DNA of 64,000 nucleotides from NCBI GenBank assembly GCA_963855995.1, contig OY979718.1, positions 32,492,982 through 32,556,981 on the forward strand. The letters are read 5' to 3'. This stretch comes from Muricea muricata. Its lineage: Eukaryota; Cnidaria; Anthozoa; Malacalcyonacea; Plexauridae. The notes beneath the pieces were generated by a model. It had not been told where the DNA came from, ran no database searches, and worked only from the letters and a program-made list of their open reading frames with translations. Below, in pieces: positions 1 to 10,764 of this stretch. Positions within the stretch are counted from its first letter, which is position 1. Each line of letters starts with the position of its first letter. Position numbers and translations under genes: made by a program.

Positions 1-113
1 CACTTGTACCAAAAAAATGACAAAAGATAAAATTAGACTTTTGTATTGTCACGTGTCAGCTGCTTACACTCAATAAGGCAGTTATGAAAGACTAATGTTT
101 TATGAACGGACAT

Positions 114-389
114 CTACATGCTAAAAACACATCCAGTATCTTTCTTAACTCTATACTCCACACCAATCATGGTCTTTTTCTCACAGAACGAACAGTGGAA
201 CTCTATTATCTTGGACTTTTTGTTACATTTGCGGCATGTTACTCCTTCACCATTGGAATCAACAAGAAAAACCCCGCCATAGAATTTGAGGAGATCCTGC
301 CCGCCATAGTTCTGACGCTCACAGAAGCACATGACGTCATGCTTGACGTAGCCACAGGGACACTTCAAAGAAAGGGTATCGAAAGGCAT
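114..389 (-). CDS. Small Cys-rich protein, possible zinc binder
   Basis: An open frame of 91 codons starts at an ATG at 389. I do not recognise the family. Eight cysteines fall in four close pairs: C10/C12, C21/C23, C52/C55 and C66/C69. This spacing would suit two treble-clef or ribbon zinc sites, and the opposite strand shows no such pattern. The sequence between the pairs is mixed and hydrophilic, with no signal peptide or membrane segment. No splice signal or neighbouring coding exon is obvious, so it may be a whole small protein, one exon, or a piece of a transposon gene. The regular cysteine spacing is seen; zinc binding is inferred. Confidence 0.35.
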   Translation of the reverse strand: MPFDTLSLKCPCGYVKHDVMCFCERQNYGGQDLLKFYGGVFLVDSNGEGVTCRKCNKKSKIIEFHCSFCEKKTMIGVEYRVKKDTGCVFSM

Positions 390-452
390 GGATTCACACT
401 TTTTCTCCTAACAAAACGAATACAGTATTACGTTAAATTTGGCCTTGCTTAA

Positions 453-1351
453 ACTACGGGCTCACCCAAGAACAGCACGCAATTCTCTCAGAGGTCTGAT
501 AATCCAGTTTTTAAAAAACTTGACTTTATTACAAATTTTCACCAAACTTTTTTTGTTCAAGCTGACCTCAAGAACCAGACATTACGTAGGTTGCACAAGC
601 AGTGGTATTTAATACGTAGAAAATTTTATGTTTACTCACTAAAGATCATAGAAAACTTTACATTACATTATTTACATTCTTAGTACTATATTATATCATA
701 TTTCAGCAAAAAGTGGGAAAGGGGGTTGAAGCCCACCTCAGTCCATGCACCCACGGTGCCTAATAGTACAATAGTGCATGGACAGATAGATAAACGATCA
801 AATTGTATTTATACACCGTGACCCCACCGAAGCTGATTTCTATGAGAGATGTGTTAAACATAGATAAAAATTTACTTATGAAAAGTACGATGTATATAAT
901 GCATAGAATAAAAAAGTGAACTTCACAGCTATATTTACACGAAAATGCATAAAGTTGTAGGAGGGAAATTACAACGCATAAGATGAAAAAGTTTGAGATA
1001 ATTAATAAGTGCATTCAGTAGCGATTTCATGTTGAAAGGAAGGGATGGATTTACTTTCTCTAATGTCTTTTTACAGCAATAGTCGAATTAAGGGCGAGCA
1101 ATCGCGTTATATGTGGAAATAGTGTTTTTTGTCAACATACGTTTTGGCATTGAATTGGATTGAATTTATTAATTGACATTCCCCTGAAAAGGGCCAGACA
1201 ATTTACATAAGAAAATATTTAATTGTCGACTATATTTATAATAATATTGTCATTAATAGTAATGCATTAACAACATGTATAAACTAATATTATACTTTAT
1301 TCAGATATGGTTTAAGTTTAAAACATTAGACAGTTTATAGTTTAAACAAGA
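453..1351. other. Noncoding stretch, nothing recognised
   Basis: AT-rich sequence without a supportable gene. A short open frame (760-1014, minus strand) is hydrophobic low-complexity and looks like chance. Confidence 0.4.
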
Positions 1352-1766
1352 CGCCTGCTAAGGCGTTCACTCCGTCTGCCGAAACGAAAATGGGCACAAG
1401 GCCAGGCAGGGCTGTAACTAGAGAGTTCATTGGGGGTGGGGTATATTCACTTATATTTCTGTTCTGCCCAACTAATTCCTTTTTAAATCAATTATTATTA
1501 GGGTACCTTCCAAGGCATTTTACGTAATCATTTTAGGCACATCTTGTGTAATCACTAAGATAACCAAAAATCAATGTTTAAGGGACTTGCCAGGCACTCT
1601 GTCCGTAGGATTGCATTTTTTAGAATTTAATTTAAAGACTTTCATAGTACATATGTTAAACAAGATTCTTTTGTCATAATACCACCAACATATAGCTGTT
1701 TTACATCGCAAGTAAAGAAAATTATACTAAAAGTGTATACAATACATCAATATATTAACCTGAAGG
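1352..1766 (+). repeat. Interspersed repeat, empty-site copy
   Basis: About 415 bp that reappears in inverted orientation at 58757-59575 with scattered substitutions and small indels. Similarity begins near the octamer acaagacg and ends at aacctga in both. No coding capacity is visible. The right-hand copy carries an extra MITE at 58875-59264 that is absent here, so this copy shows the pre-insertion state. Confidence 0.75.
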
Positions 1767-1847
1767 AGGGCCCGTTTAACCGCCTCCAATTTTTGTTCAG
1801 TTATTAAACGAAAGAAAAATATATTTCTAAAATCCCACTTACAAAAA

Positions 1848-2390
1848 ATGCTTTCCCCAGCAACAAGTCAGTCCAAGACACCAGAATCATGTTTGTGGGG
1901 TAAAACTAATGAGCAAGTCGCTATAGCAAAATATTTGGAGCAGTTAAAATCTGATGAAAGATCTGTGGCTGCTTGTACACAGTGTAGATTATTTATAAAC
2001 ACTGAAACTCCTTGGCTTGGAGCCATACCAGACTGCCTGCTACATGACCCTGATGAAGAAATGTTATTGTGGTTAGGTGAAGTTAAGTTCCCATCATCTA
2101 AGAAAGACATGAGAATTTCTGAAGCATGTCAGGATCAATCTTTTTTCCTAGCTGCACCAAGCAACAAACAAAGCAAACCCACTTTAAAGCATAATCATAA
2201 CAGCTACTTCCAGGTTCAAGGCCTGATGGCAGCATGCAAAGTGAAGTGGGCAGACTTTATTGTATATACTAAGCAAGAAACATTTAGTGAAAGAATTTAC
2301 TTCAACACTGAATTGTGGTATAAAACAATGCTGCCAGAATTAACTTCATTCTATTTTACATACATGTATCCAGAATTAACAGAACAGTAA
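1848..2390 (+). CDS. YqaJ-like PD-(D/E)XK nuclease of an ISL2EU-type transposon
   Basis: 180 codons from an ATG at 1848. The frame matches the C-terminal core of the YqaJ exonuclease family. A GKTNEQVAIAKY stretch (about residues 18-29) corresponds to the family's N..A...Y motif. PWLGAIPDC (about 55-63) carries the first catalytic Asp, and LGEVKFP (about 76-82) gives the E-x-K pair. A downstream YFQVQGLMA helix corresponds to the Y.Q.Q.M motif. The usual N-terminal part of the domain is missing, so an upstream exon or truncation is likely. The gene ends 12 bp from the stop of a DDE transposase on the other strand. ISL2EU elements are known to encode exactly this pair, which supports the assignment. 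All catalytic residues appear intact, though the partner transposase is broken. Confidence 0.75.
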   Translation: MLSPATSQSKTPESCLWGKTNEQVAIAKYLEQLKSDERSVAACTQCRLFINTETPWLGAIPDCLLHDPDEEMLLWLGEVKFPSSKKDMRISEACQDQSFFLAAPSNKQSKPTLKHNHNSYFQVQGLMAACKVKWADFIVYTKQETFSERIYFNTELWYKTMLPELTSFYFTYMYPELTEQ

Positions 2391-2402
2391 AAATACAAAA
2401 AA

Positions 2403-2935
2403 TTAAGTGTTACTTTCTATTTCACTATTTGCATTGATTAAGGGGGGGTAAAACAATGTGAGGTAGGAACAAACTACCCAAATTTTATTGAGTTCTGATG
2501 ACATTTTTAATGGGAAAACATTACTTAATATTTTGTAACTTTTTATTCATTGTATCGCTCTTTCCACATGTACCCTGAGTGATGCTATCTTCCTTGTTTT
2601 AATTCATCCTGAAGTGATAATTGTGGTGCACCATCCAAGAATGGTGGTATATTTAGCCCAACACCAGGAGGCATCTCATTTTCTATATCAAACCCCCTGT
2701 CTGCCATAACTTGATGTCCAGACTCAAGTAAATTTAGAATACCACAATCTTTGGTAATCTGTTTACCACTAGAACACCCCGCATAAAGCTCTGACACAAA
2801 TGTAGGATAACCTGCTGGGGAAATGCCCAATAGTCCCTTAGCAGTGTTATAATTTTTGTATGCTGAGTATGTAGCTGACTGGCTTCGAAATGAAGTTGGT
2901 TGGGAAGTTCGAAATGAAATTATTTGGTTGCCCAT
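2403..2935 (-). pseudogene. DDE_Tnp_4 (ISL2EU-type) transposase, broken
   Basis: Reading leftward from about 2935, the frame gives SAYKNYNTAKGLLGISP, FVSELYAG, then MADRGF and NIPPFL, all hallmarks of the DDE_Tnp_4 domain; the Asp of MADRGF is catalytic. Near 2600 one base appears lost in an A-run. The frame then shifts into KIASLRVHVERAIQ, which holds the catalytic Glu, and a stop follows where an Arg codon (CGA to TGA) would be expected. The same frame continues through IWVVCSYLT, a normal family C-terminus, and stops at 2403. Upstream, to about 3150, coding similarity fades and the segment that should carry the first catalytic Asp is unreadable. It is convergent with the YqaJ gene. In this element class the enzyme cuts and rejoins the element ends; this copy cannot. 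Confidence 0.75.
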
Positions 2936-3159
2936 TGTTTATTTTACTTGAGGTGTTGGTTATCAAATGTTCTTTCAGCAGCTCATGCGTAAAAGAGGGG
3001 ATGACATTGAGGTTTTTTGGCCACCCAATTGTCTTCAAACTATGGTCTTCTTGTCTTGTATTGTCCATTTGTTTACAAAAAATACATTTCCAAAACGTTG
3101 GAAAAAATATTCGCCGAAGGAACAGTATCTGTTCACATTTTTGTGGAAATTTTAACTTG

Positions 3160-3700
3160 CCAAGAACAGTAAATAGTCCTTAAAAGTGCTTTTGACAACA
3201 GTGAAAATATTTTGATAAACAAAGCTTGTGTTGAGATGTAAACATTTCGCGGCAAAACAGCCTCACTGTTTTGGTTTGTGAAAAGAACGTTTGATCAAGG
3301 ATGTGTTGTTTTAGACCTATCAAGTATACAAGCAACGTCGCTTCTCAAGCCGCTAAAAACCACGCGATCGCTGTGTTTCTTTATGCAAACGATGAGCCAT
3401 AAAGTTCCTATTATCCTAGAAGTAATTTAACCAGGTACTCACCTTTATGCTATGAAAAACAGCAAAATTTGTGCCTGACTCCTTCGAAAATTGGTCATTC
3501 CTCATTTCGAGAATCCCGTACGGCATGTTGAATATTTAAGAATCAGTAGCTTGTATAAACCAAAAACTTCGCACAAATATAGAACAAGACGTACAGATTT
3601 CTTGAAAATTTAAATTGAGTTGAACAATGATTTGTATTTTCCATAAATTTGAATTAATGAAGCTCCCCGTGCTTGAAAAAATTCGGTCACCATGTTTAGC
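3160..3700. other. Noncoding stretch between ISL2EU and Crypton remnants
   Basis: No coding frame, terminal repeat or RNA signal was found. It may hold the 5' part of the ISL2EU-like element. Confidence 0.35.
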
Positions 3701-3717
3701 AAAATTCTGTTCGGTAA

Positions 3718-5824
3718 CTAAACTACCATGATGCTTTGCAATTCCGCAATTGGCCCATTGTTCTGACTGTCACCTTGGCTACTGTCGCTGCTTTCTAAAG
3801 GACGAAGCCGACGAAATCTTTTGCTTTTTGGACTTTGTGAGACCGTTGTATGGGACTCTGTTGAAAAATTGGCGGCGATATGCACATTGAATGTTCCCCC
3901 AGTGATGTAATTGCCGTGAAACAGCGCTGTGGACGAGGTTGACGGCAGACTTTCGTGACTTCGCTGAATGGCTTCCATTTCAAGTGAAACAACTTGTCTC
4001 ATGTTTGCCGACGAATGTTCTGCATAACTTGCCGGGTGTAATGAACTGGAGGATAAAATGGTAGAGATATCTTCTTGCTGTTTTTCTCTTAGGGTGCTAT
4101 AGTTGTTCACCGACTGTAAGTTTTTGTGGCCTGTAACCTGAATGATTTGAGTCGGAGGAACGTTTCTGTCTTGCAGTGTTTGTACTAGCGTCTTTCTGGC
4201 GCTGTGATTAGTAATGCGTTTGTCAAGGCCAATGTTCGCCGTTTCTGCACAATCCTTCATCAACGAATTCAGTTTGTTAACTCCCATCGGTTGAGGTTTG
4301 AACCATTTAGTTTCCGAAAATGCGTATTGCTAGTGCTGGTGTGATTAATTGATAGATAAAACGGAGAGTCAACGTTTAATGTATTTTCGGGCCGTTTCGC
4401 CTTGAAAAACTTGTACAAGTAAACAGGGTTTCTTTCGGGAGGAACATCAAGATTTTCGTACATACGTGGCTTCACCGACCTCGTATTTGCAGGATTGTCT
4501 CCAGGTCTTGTCTTTGTTTGTCTTTCAGTGCTGTATTCAAGATATTCTTTACCGCGAGAGTCTATTTTGAGAGTAATGTCTCCCCACTTTAAATTACGTT
4601 GTTCTTTGCCACCGCGAAGACCGAAATGCATACAATTATTGAACCAAATGCTGTTTACAAGTGCTTGAGGACTATTTAAGCCCATTGCACCCTTTTCGTA
4701 AAGAGTGTCAATCTCTTGTTGAGTAAGGCATGATGCTTCGCGTGGTTTATTTCCCTTTCCTTTGCGCTTAAGTTCTTTCTGCTTCGACCATAGGTCGCCC
4801 AACTAAGCTCGCACGCAGTGGCACGCCACGCACGCACGCGACTGCCTATCTATTATATAATTATCCTAAGGTTGGCAACTTTATCAGAGATTATCAATCA
4901 AATATAAATATATACATTCAAAACTTCGATCGAAACTAAAAATATAACGACAAATACTGAAAACAAACTTAATACAAATGAGCTTCGATACATTTACTAA
5001 ATTTCTACTCCCTTTTTAGGAATAAAACTTAATGAAAAACACTTAAATTTGTTCATCTAAAACTAAGTTTTGATAAAAAATTGTCGACATTTATTTTGTC
5101 GTTAGGCTGGATCCAATTTGATCGACAAGCGTCATCATCGGAAAATTGTCGGCTTATTTCTTATTGGCTGATGAAAGTTCGGAAAGTGCCGAAGCTTTGT
5201 TTACCTAACTTTCTTCGGGATCAAGTTTTATTCCTAAAAAGTGAGTAGAAATTTAGTAAATGTATCGAAGTTCATTTGTATTAAGTTTGTTTTCAGTATT
5301 TGTCGTTATATTTTTAGTTTCGATCGAAGTTTTAAATGTATGTATTTATATTTGTTTGATAATCTCTGATAAAGTTGCCAACCTTAGGATAATTATATAA
5401 TAGATAGGCAGTCGCGTGCGTGCGTGGCGTGCCACTGCGTGCGAGCTTAGTTGGGCGATCTATGCTTCGACTTGAGTGTGTCTCTTGTCGTGGCGAAATG
5501 TTGTCCTGTTAAAATTGATTCACTGTATCGACGTTTCTTGAGATACCGTTCAACAGAGGACAGAAAACCACGAAGAGTAGTTGGCTCAAATTCATCACCG
5601 TTCTTTTTCCTTACAGCCAAAAGAAACTTACTCAAGTGGCCATCTAGTTCTTCTGGCGAAAGTTGTTCTATTTCAAATGACTCGTTTGTTTGCTTTTCGC
5701 TTGCAATGAATGACACGATAAGCGATATATCTTGCCTCGTTTTTTTGCTTGTATTTTCATTTTCTTCTCCTTCAATAAATGTTTCGACGTCGTCGTCTGT
5801 AATATTCACGAATCTTGTAGCCAT
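3718..5824 (-). pseudogene. Crypton-type tyrosine recombinase (DUF3504 / QRICH1-like), split by a MITE
   Basis: Three blocks on the minus strand make one protein. The N-terminal block (5824-5465, ATG at 5824) is the helical core-binding domain. The middle block (4788 to about 4300) begins QKELKRKGKGNKP and contains FGLRGGKEQRNLKW, with the first catalytic Arg. The C-terminal block (about 4310-3718) carries NHSARK (H-x-x-R) and VTGHKNLQSVNNY, with the second His/Trp-position residue and the Tyr nucleophile, then the ITGGTFN tail seen in metazoan Crypton-derived proteins. Catalytic residues R, H-x-x-R, H and Y are all visible. Two lesions exist: a 676-bp MITE at 4789-5464, and a one-base frameshift near 4310-4330. 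Removing the MITE and one 7-bp duplication joins the first two blocks in frame. Cryptons integrate DNA by tyrosine recombination; this copy is inactive. Confidence 0.85.
4789..5464. mobile_element. Foldback MITE (P-like), 7-bp TSD, inside the Crypton gene
   Basis: Arms of about 235-250 bp are near-perfect inverted repeats; termini are CATAGGTCGCCC and GGGCGATCTATG. It is flanked by direct repeats CTTCGAC at 4782-4788 and 5465-5471. Termini, the 7-bp duplication and the internal motif cctaaggttggcaact match the element at 55325-56091, so both belong to one family. The CATAG ends with 7-8-bp duplications fit the P superfamily (inference). No coding capacity. Confidence 0.9.
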
Positions 5825-6069
5825 GTTCGTAAAAAATGTTTGACAAAAAAACTTTTTGTTCGCCGAAAAAGCAATTATTTTGCAAAAACCCAGTGCCCGG
5901 AAGCGGCGAAAACATTCAAAGCGTGTACGTTTTACAACATGTTCGCTGATTGGTCAAATATATTTCATACATGGGTTTTGATTGGCTAGTGAAAATGATA
6001 TTTTCACACGTAAAAGATATCGAATTTTTACGTGTGTTTGAATACGATTTTTCTCAGTGGCCAAAAACT

Positions 6070-7117
6070 CTATATAACACTGATGTTTATAAAATAAATG
6101 TGTGTATTCCATTTTAAGTCTTTACTAATTGTCATTCCGAGGAGTTTAAGGGAGTCCACTATTTCAACGGTATCAGTGTCGACCAATAGATTGTCGTATT
6201 TGGGTAATGATCTTGAGAAGGATATCCTCATCTCTTTATATTTTTTAGGGTGTAGTTGGAATTTAGTTGATGACCATGTGGTGACTTCGTCAACAAGTTT
6301 TTGAGCTGAACTAGTTTTACCTCTAGGAATGATCTCATATGCTGTTGTGTCATCGACAAATTTGACTGTACCATCTGATGATGGTATTTCTAGGTCTTCG
6401 ATCATTATTAAGAAGAGCCAGGGGCCTAATTTGGTCCCTTGTGGGACTCCAGCGGGCACTGACTTCCACTCGGAGAAACAGTCATTAGATAATTTAACTC
6501 TTTGTGATCTATCACTTGAAAAGTTATGAATCCAGTTCACAATATGTGAGTTTATGTCAAAACTACATAATTTAGTTAAAAGAATGTTATGATCTATTAA
6601 GTCGAAGGCTTTTCGGTAGTCCAGCGCTATAACTCTCACGTCAGCGCCAGTGCCATCGGTAGCTTGAGACCAATTATATATGTACTAGATTTACAAGGGC
6701 GTGAGCAGTTGATGAGTTTGGAATACAGCCATATTGATTGTGACCTATATGGCGGAGAACAACTGGTTTAATATGTTCGTTTACAACATAATCTTCGGCT
6801 ATCTTTGAAACTGCAGGCGTTAAAGATATTGGTCGTAAATCGTTGTTGACATTAGTTATCGATGAATTTTTAGGAATCGGTGTGACATTAGCGCATTTCC
6901 AAATGTTCGGGAGCTGTTTCTCGGCGAGGGATGAATTTATTATTTTACAGAGAGGTATTGCTAGGTTATCTGAAAAGTCTTTCAGAAGCCAATTCGGGAT
7001 GTTATCTGGACCACACGCCTTAGATGAAGAAATTTGGTTAAGTAATTCTGATACTCTTTCACAGGGTATTTGGGGTAGCTCGAAATTAGTCACATCTAAT
7101 CTGTTGGTTTGTGACAA
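6070..7117 (-). pseudogene. Reverse transcriptase domain of CR1-like ORF2
   Basis: Two frames separated near 6640-6674. The upstream part (7117-6674) has KACGPDNIPNWLLK, PIPKNSS and LRPISLTPAVSKI. The downstream part (6639-6070) has ALDYRKAFDLIDHNIL with the first catalytic Asp, AGVPQGTKLGPWLFLIMI, and KFVDDTTA, the F-V-D-D form of the active-site box normal in this clade. After LKLLGMTISKDLKWNTHI the similarity stops, so thumb and C-terminus are lost. It would copy its own RNA by target-primed reverse transcription; this copy is dead. Confidence 0.9.
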
Positions 7118-8215
7118 AGGTGCATATCCTTGCTGCGGTTGAAGAAAGGTGGCATTTCATTTGCCAAATTGCATTTATCATCTTGTGAAGATGAGTTGTT
7201 GGAAAGTAATATATTTACGATATTTTTTGTTGGTTTACTCATCCCACATATTTTTTTGCATTCTGCTCACCATTTCTTGGGTTCTGTAACTCCTAGATCT
7301 TTCATCTTTGTCTGATAATATATGGATTTACAACGTTTCCTTTCTCTGTTGACTCGATTTCGATAGAATTTAAATGTAGTACAGTTCCGAGAAAAGACTT
7401 TCCGACGTTTCCTGATGAGAGATTTCAGATACCCAGTCATCCATGGTGCGTCTTGAGTATGGATTTTTAATGATTTTACGGGCATAATTGTGTCCAAACC
7501 AAGGTGTATGATATTATTGAAGAATTGACACTTTTCCTCGGTACTTTGAAAGATATCAATAGTTGACCAGTCTATGGATGTAGAGTATCTGGCTAGGGCC
7601 TGCTTAGAACTCAGGCGCAAGTCTCTGACGTAAATCTTTTTAATAGAGTTTTCACGTTTGGACCTGACTTTGGGAGTGATTTTAATGGTACAATGATCGG
7701 AGAGACCGAAAGGTGGAAACTTGACAGGTTTTTGATAGTACTCACTCCAGTTTGTTAATATCAAGTCTAGGGTATTATCTCCGCGAGTAGCAAAATTAAC
7801 TAACTGTTTGAGGCGGAAATGGTTGGATATCTGGCTTACATCTAGCCGGTTGAAATCTCCTGCTAATAAAATACCACAGTTTGGGTGTGAACTCTCAATT
7901 TTGGATAGGGTATAAAATAAGTACTCTTTCATTTGATCATCGTTTGAATTTGGTGGGTGATATAATACTCCTACAATTAGTCCTGAGAAACCTCGGGGAA
8001 GACGGTACGGCCGCAATTTATACCAAATGACTTCAATATGGTTGTTACTTGTATCCTCGTAATCGCGTAATCTATCAAGTTTAATACTTTCTTTTACATA
8101 AAGAGCCACCCCTCCGCGTTGAGCGTATCTTTTCGCACTATTTGGTAATTTTGAATACTTATAACATTATCATCTATTTTATCTTTCCTCGGCTTATCCA
8201 CATATTCAAATTCGT
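6088..8215 (-). mobile_element. CR1/L2-like non-LTR retrotransposon, 5' and 3' truncated
   Basis: The two ORF2 blocks described separately (endonuclease, then reverse transcriptase) run leftward on the minus strand. The copy starts inside the endonuclease near 8215 and stops after the palm domain near 6088, so both ends are missing. Codons are disrupted by frameshifts between blocks. Confidence 0.85.
7267..8215 (-). pseudogene. APE-type endonuclease domain of CR1-like ORF2
   Basis: From 8109 the frame reads ALYVKESI, GLIVGVLYHPPNS, GILLAGDFNRLD (the G-D-F-N catalytic signature), LDLILTN and LSDHCTI (the S-D-H signature). These are the ordered motifs of the exonuclease-III-like endonuclease that nicks target DNA for LINE priming. 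The part upstream of 8109 continues in shifted frames (ISIQNYQIVRKD, then RGGVALY), showing a frameshift near 8110-8130. The first third of the domain is absent. The block runs on past LSDHC into the linker that precedes the reverse transcriptase and ends at a stop at 7267. Confidence 0.85.
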
Positions 8216-8282
8216 TGCGTTTTTCGACCTATGCAAAGACTTTCGACTTTTTTCCGCTTTAAAGACTGCATTCCTTTAAGTT

Positions 8283-8530
8283 TAAGATCGCGCATTGTTT
8301 ATAAATACAAGTGTCAATGATGTAATGCAATGCATTGTATGTTGGCGAAACTGTTCGCCATTTTCATAAGCGGATTTCTGAACACATGGGAATTTCGTGC
8401 TCTACTGGTAAACCACTTTCAAAACCTCGTTTCTCTAACATTCGCGATCATCATCAGTCTTCTGGTCACCCTATCTCTCCTGACCTTAATTGCTCTGAAG
8501 ATGTTGCAAGTATAGCAAAGAAACGTTAGC
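8283..8530 (+). pseudogene. Penelope-like element GIY-YIG endonuclease fragment
   Basis: In frame from 8335 the sequence reads YVGETVRHFHKRISEHMG, then STGKPLSKPRFSNIRDHHQSSGH. This is the GIY-YIG fold as found at the C-terminus of Penelope-like elements, with the Y-V-G strand, the catalytic Arg region and the helix carrying H. The protein stops at 8529. Nothing of the reverse transcriptase lies upstream; the CR1-like LINE (opposite strand) begins within 70 bp. It is a 5'-truncated remnant, as is usual for this class. Confidence 0.75.
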
Positions 8531-8922
8531 TTCATTTAATATTTTTTAAAAAAATTGTTTTTGTTCAGTTATGTTATGGCTCTATTTAAAGCTGTTGTCT
8601 GGGCTTTGATATTTCTAACGAAGTTAAGATTTCCGCCAGGAGTATCTATGGCTATTGTTTTGACTTATTGCCTATATGGCAGCATTTATCAAATTGCCAA
8701 ATTAATAGTTATTCAACAGATTTATGTTATTGAATAGAGATAGATGAAAATGCCATTATAGTCTGTGTGATAACGTATCTATAACTTAATACCATATATG
8801 TGGGCTTTTGTTTTCTACATTATTTGATGCAGCTGATAACATGAAAACTCATTGGGCAGTCCAACGACAAAAGCGATATGGTTTCTTGTCGATCATTAGC
8901 GACCAAGCCATAGAACAGACGG

Positions 8923-9558
8923 TAGCCCGCTGGCAGGCTTTTTTTGTGTTTTTATTTGTTTTATTTTTTAAAGAAAAAGTTCCAGCTTTGCCCAAAATGT
9001 TTCGGTTGATTTCACACACATAACGCATTGAATTTGAATTTTCTACTTTCGCGGTCGCTATCGGATAACTGTGCTATTCCGAGAACGGGTAGCAAATTTT
9101 AGTTTTAACTTCTTCCGCCGGACGAAGTGCTTTGGTTGGCCCGCTGAAATAGGTTAACGTCAATCATCGCAAAAAGAGTTGGATTAAATTTTATTATGTA
9201 AAATCTCTAACATATTAAAATTCTCCTTGTATGCCGACAAAATAGCAAATGTAGAAGACGCGATCAGGGTAGCTACGGATTTTGAAAGAAAAACAAGCTA
9301 GACACTAAGCTTCATATAAAGCTGAATGGCATTAGTAGGCGGCTACCCGGAAAGGCACAGTATAATCCGGCAGGCGTTCTTCCTCCTCCTCATCCCCCTC
9401 TTTAGTCAGATTCAAGATGGCGTCCGCGAAAGTGGAAAATTCAAATTCATTGGGTTATGTATTTGAGATCAACTGAGACTTTATAGGTAAAGCTGGAATT
9501 TTCCATATAAGATGAAAGAATTACATAAATACACAAATGAACGCCTGTCAGCGGGCTA
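8923..9558. mobile_element. MITE with ~140-bp TIRs and 9-bp TSD (Mutator-like)
   Basis: Ends TAGCCCGCTGGCAGGC and its complement near 9542-9558; arms 8923-9060 and 9420-9558. Direct repeats AACAGACGG (8914-8922) and AACAGACCG (9559-9567) match 8 of 9. Long inverted repeats with 9-bp duplications suggest a Mutator-like non-autonomous element. No coding frame inside. Confidence 0.75.
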
Positions 9559-9567
9559 AACAGACCG

Positions 9568-10249
9568 CGAACAGAGATTCAAAAGCCAAAGACGGATTGA
9601 TTGGTTTCACTCAGAACAAAGGCCTGTTGAAAGGTGGATACTTTTTTCGGTCATAGCTATCTGCGACTACACGGTAATGTCAAGTAATAACTGGTGCTGT
9701 TGATGATGAAGGTAAAAGCATTCAATTAATTAGATAAATGATTTTAAAAATAAATTGAATTGTATAAGCTCATTTTACCATAATCATTTGTTAATATATG
9801 TACAGGGTAGGTAAAAAAAATTGATGCCCTTTCAAATTCAAATCAGGCGCGAATTTCATTACGGTTTATTCCCATGGGTTTGTATTGTTGTCTTGTTTTT
9901 GACTTTGTCTTGTTTCTGACGAATCATGCACGGCTAAATCTTTGTGTTTTTATTTCCATAGGGAATTAGATTTTGTTTTACGTCAACGTCTGTCAAATTG
10001 CAAGAATGCAATGATGCTAGTTTGAGTTTCAATAGTATCAGTTTTTTTACTTACCTTGTGCACAGTATAGGGTATAAACAGTAGGGCCACTCAACAGTGC
10101 AACATGTCCCCCTATTTTTATGCAATTGACTGGCCAGAATAATGGCAGAACGGCCAGTTCAGCGTTCCTATTGGCCAGAAAAGGCAATTGACTGGGCAGA
10201 ACTTGCATATAATGAACATGCGTAATGAGACATGCGTGGAGACACAAAC
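9568..10249. other. Noncoding stretch, nothing recognised
   Basis: AT-rich sequence without supportable coding, terminal repeats or RNA motif. Confidence 0.35.
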
Positions 10250-10399
10250 TTCAAAGGCTCCGACTCGAATGGCCTTTCTGTTTATTTGTATTCTGTGCCT
10301 TGTATGTCAATTCCGCTAAAACTACAACTTTAAAAGATGCACAACTCGTAGACAACGTAAGAACTTGGACCAAACAAACAAAGAAAATCATGAAAAGAA

Positions 10400-10680
10400 A
10401 CTCGAATAAAGCTTTATTAATACGATTCAAAGCATGGGAACCCGTTTGACACAACACAACCAAACCTCGTTCATCTCGCAGCGGTATCATAGCACCAGCG
10501 GCCGCTAGGTTCAAATTCTCTGGGGGAAGAACACTTTCTTCTATTTGTTCAACAAAATATTTTAGTGATAAACCGAATGACTCGGCACAATACAGAAGAC
10601 AAAACTTCAAACCTTTTCTTCGGTTTTGAAAGGAAAAGACGTTTCTTTGAGAAGATCAAGAAATCTTTCCACACGTCTGT
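10400..10680 (-). pseudogene. Unrecognised coding remnant
   Basis: Two overlapping minus-strand frames read smoothly if joined near 10600: KPKKRFEVLSSVL then YCAESFGLSLKYFVEQIEES and GAMIPLRDERG. The composition is protein-like, and the break looks like one frameshift. I recall similar wording in transposon-associated cnidarian proteins but cannot name a family. No flanking repeat delimits it. Confidence 0.3.
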
Positions 10681-10764
10681 TGCTATTTGCCAAGAGCAGA
10701 GATGTGCACATGAAGACTGTTTTAAGGTGGTCCAGTAGTGAAAAAATTCGAAATTTATCAATTT

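Noticed and set aside
8500..8530. Hammerhead-like CTGAAGA ... GAAA in the Penelope fragment
   Set aside because: Stem II is possible with a bulge, but no stem III or U-H site can be formed and stem I does not pair.
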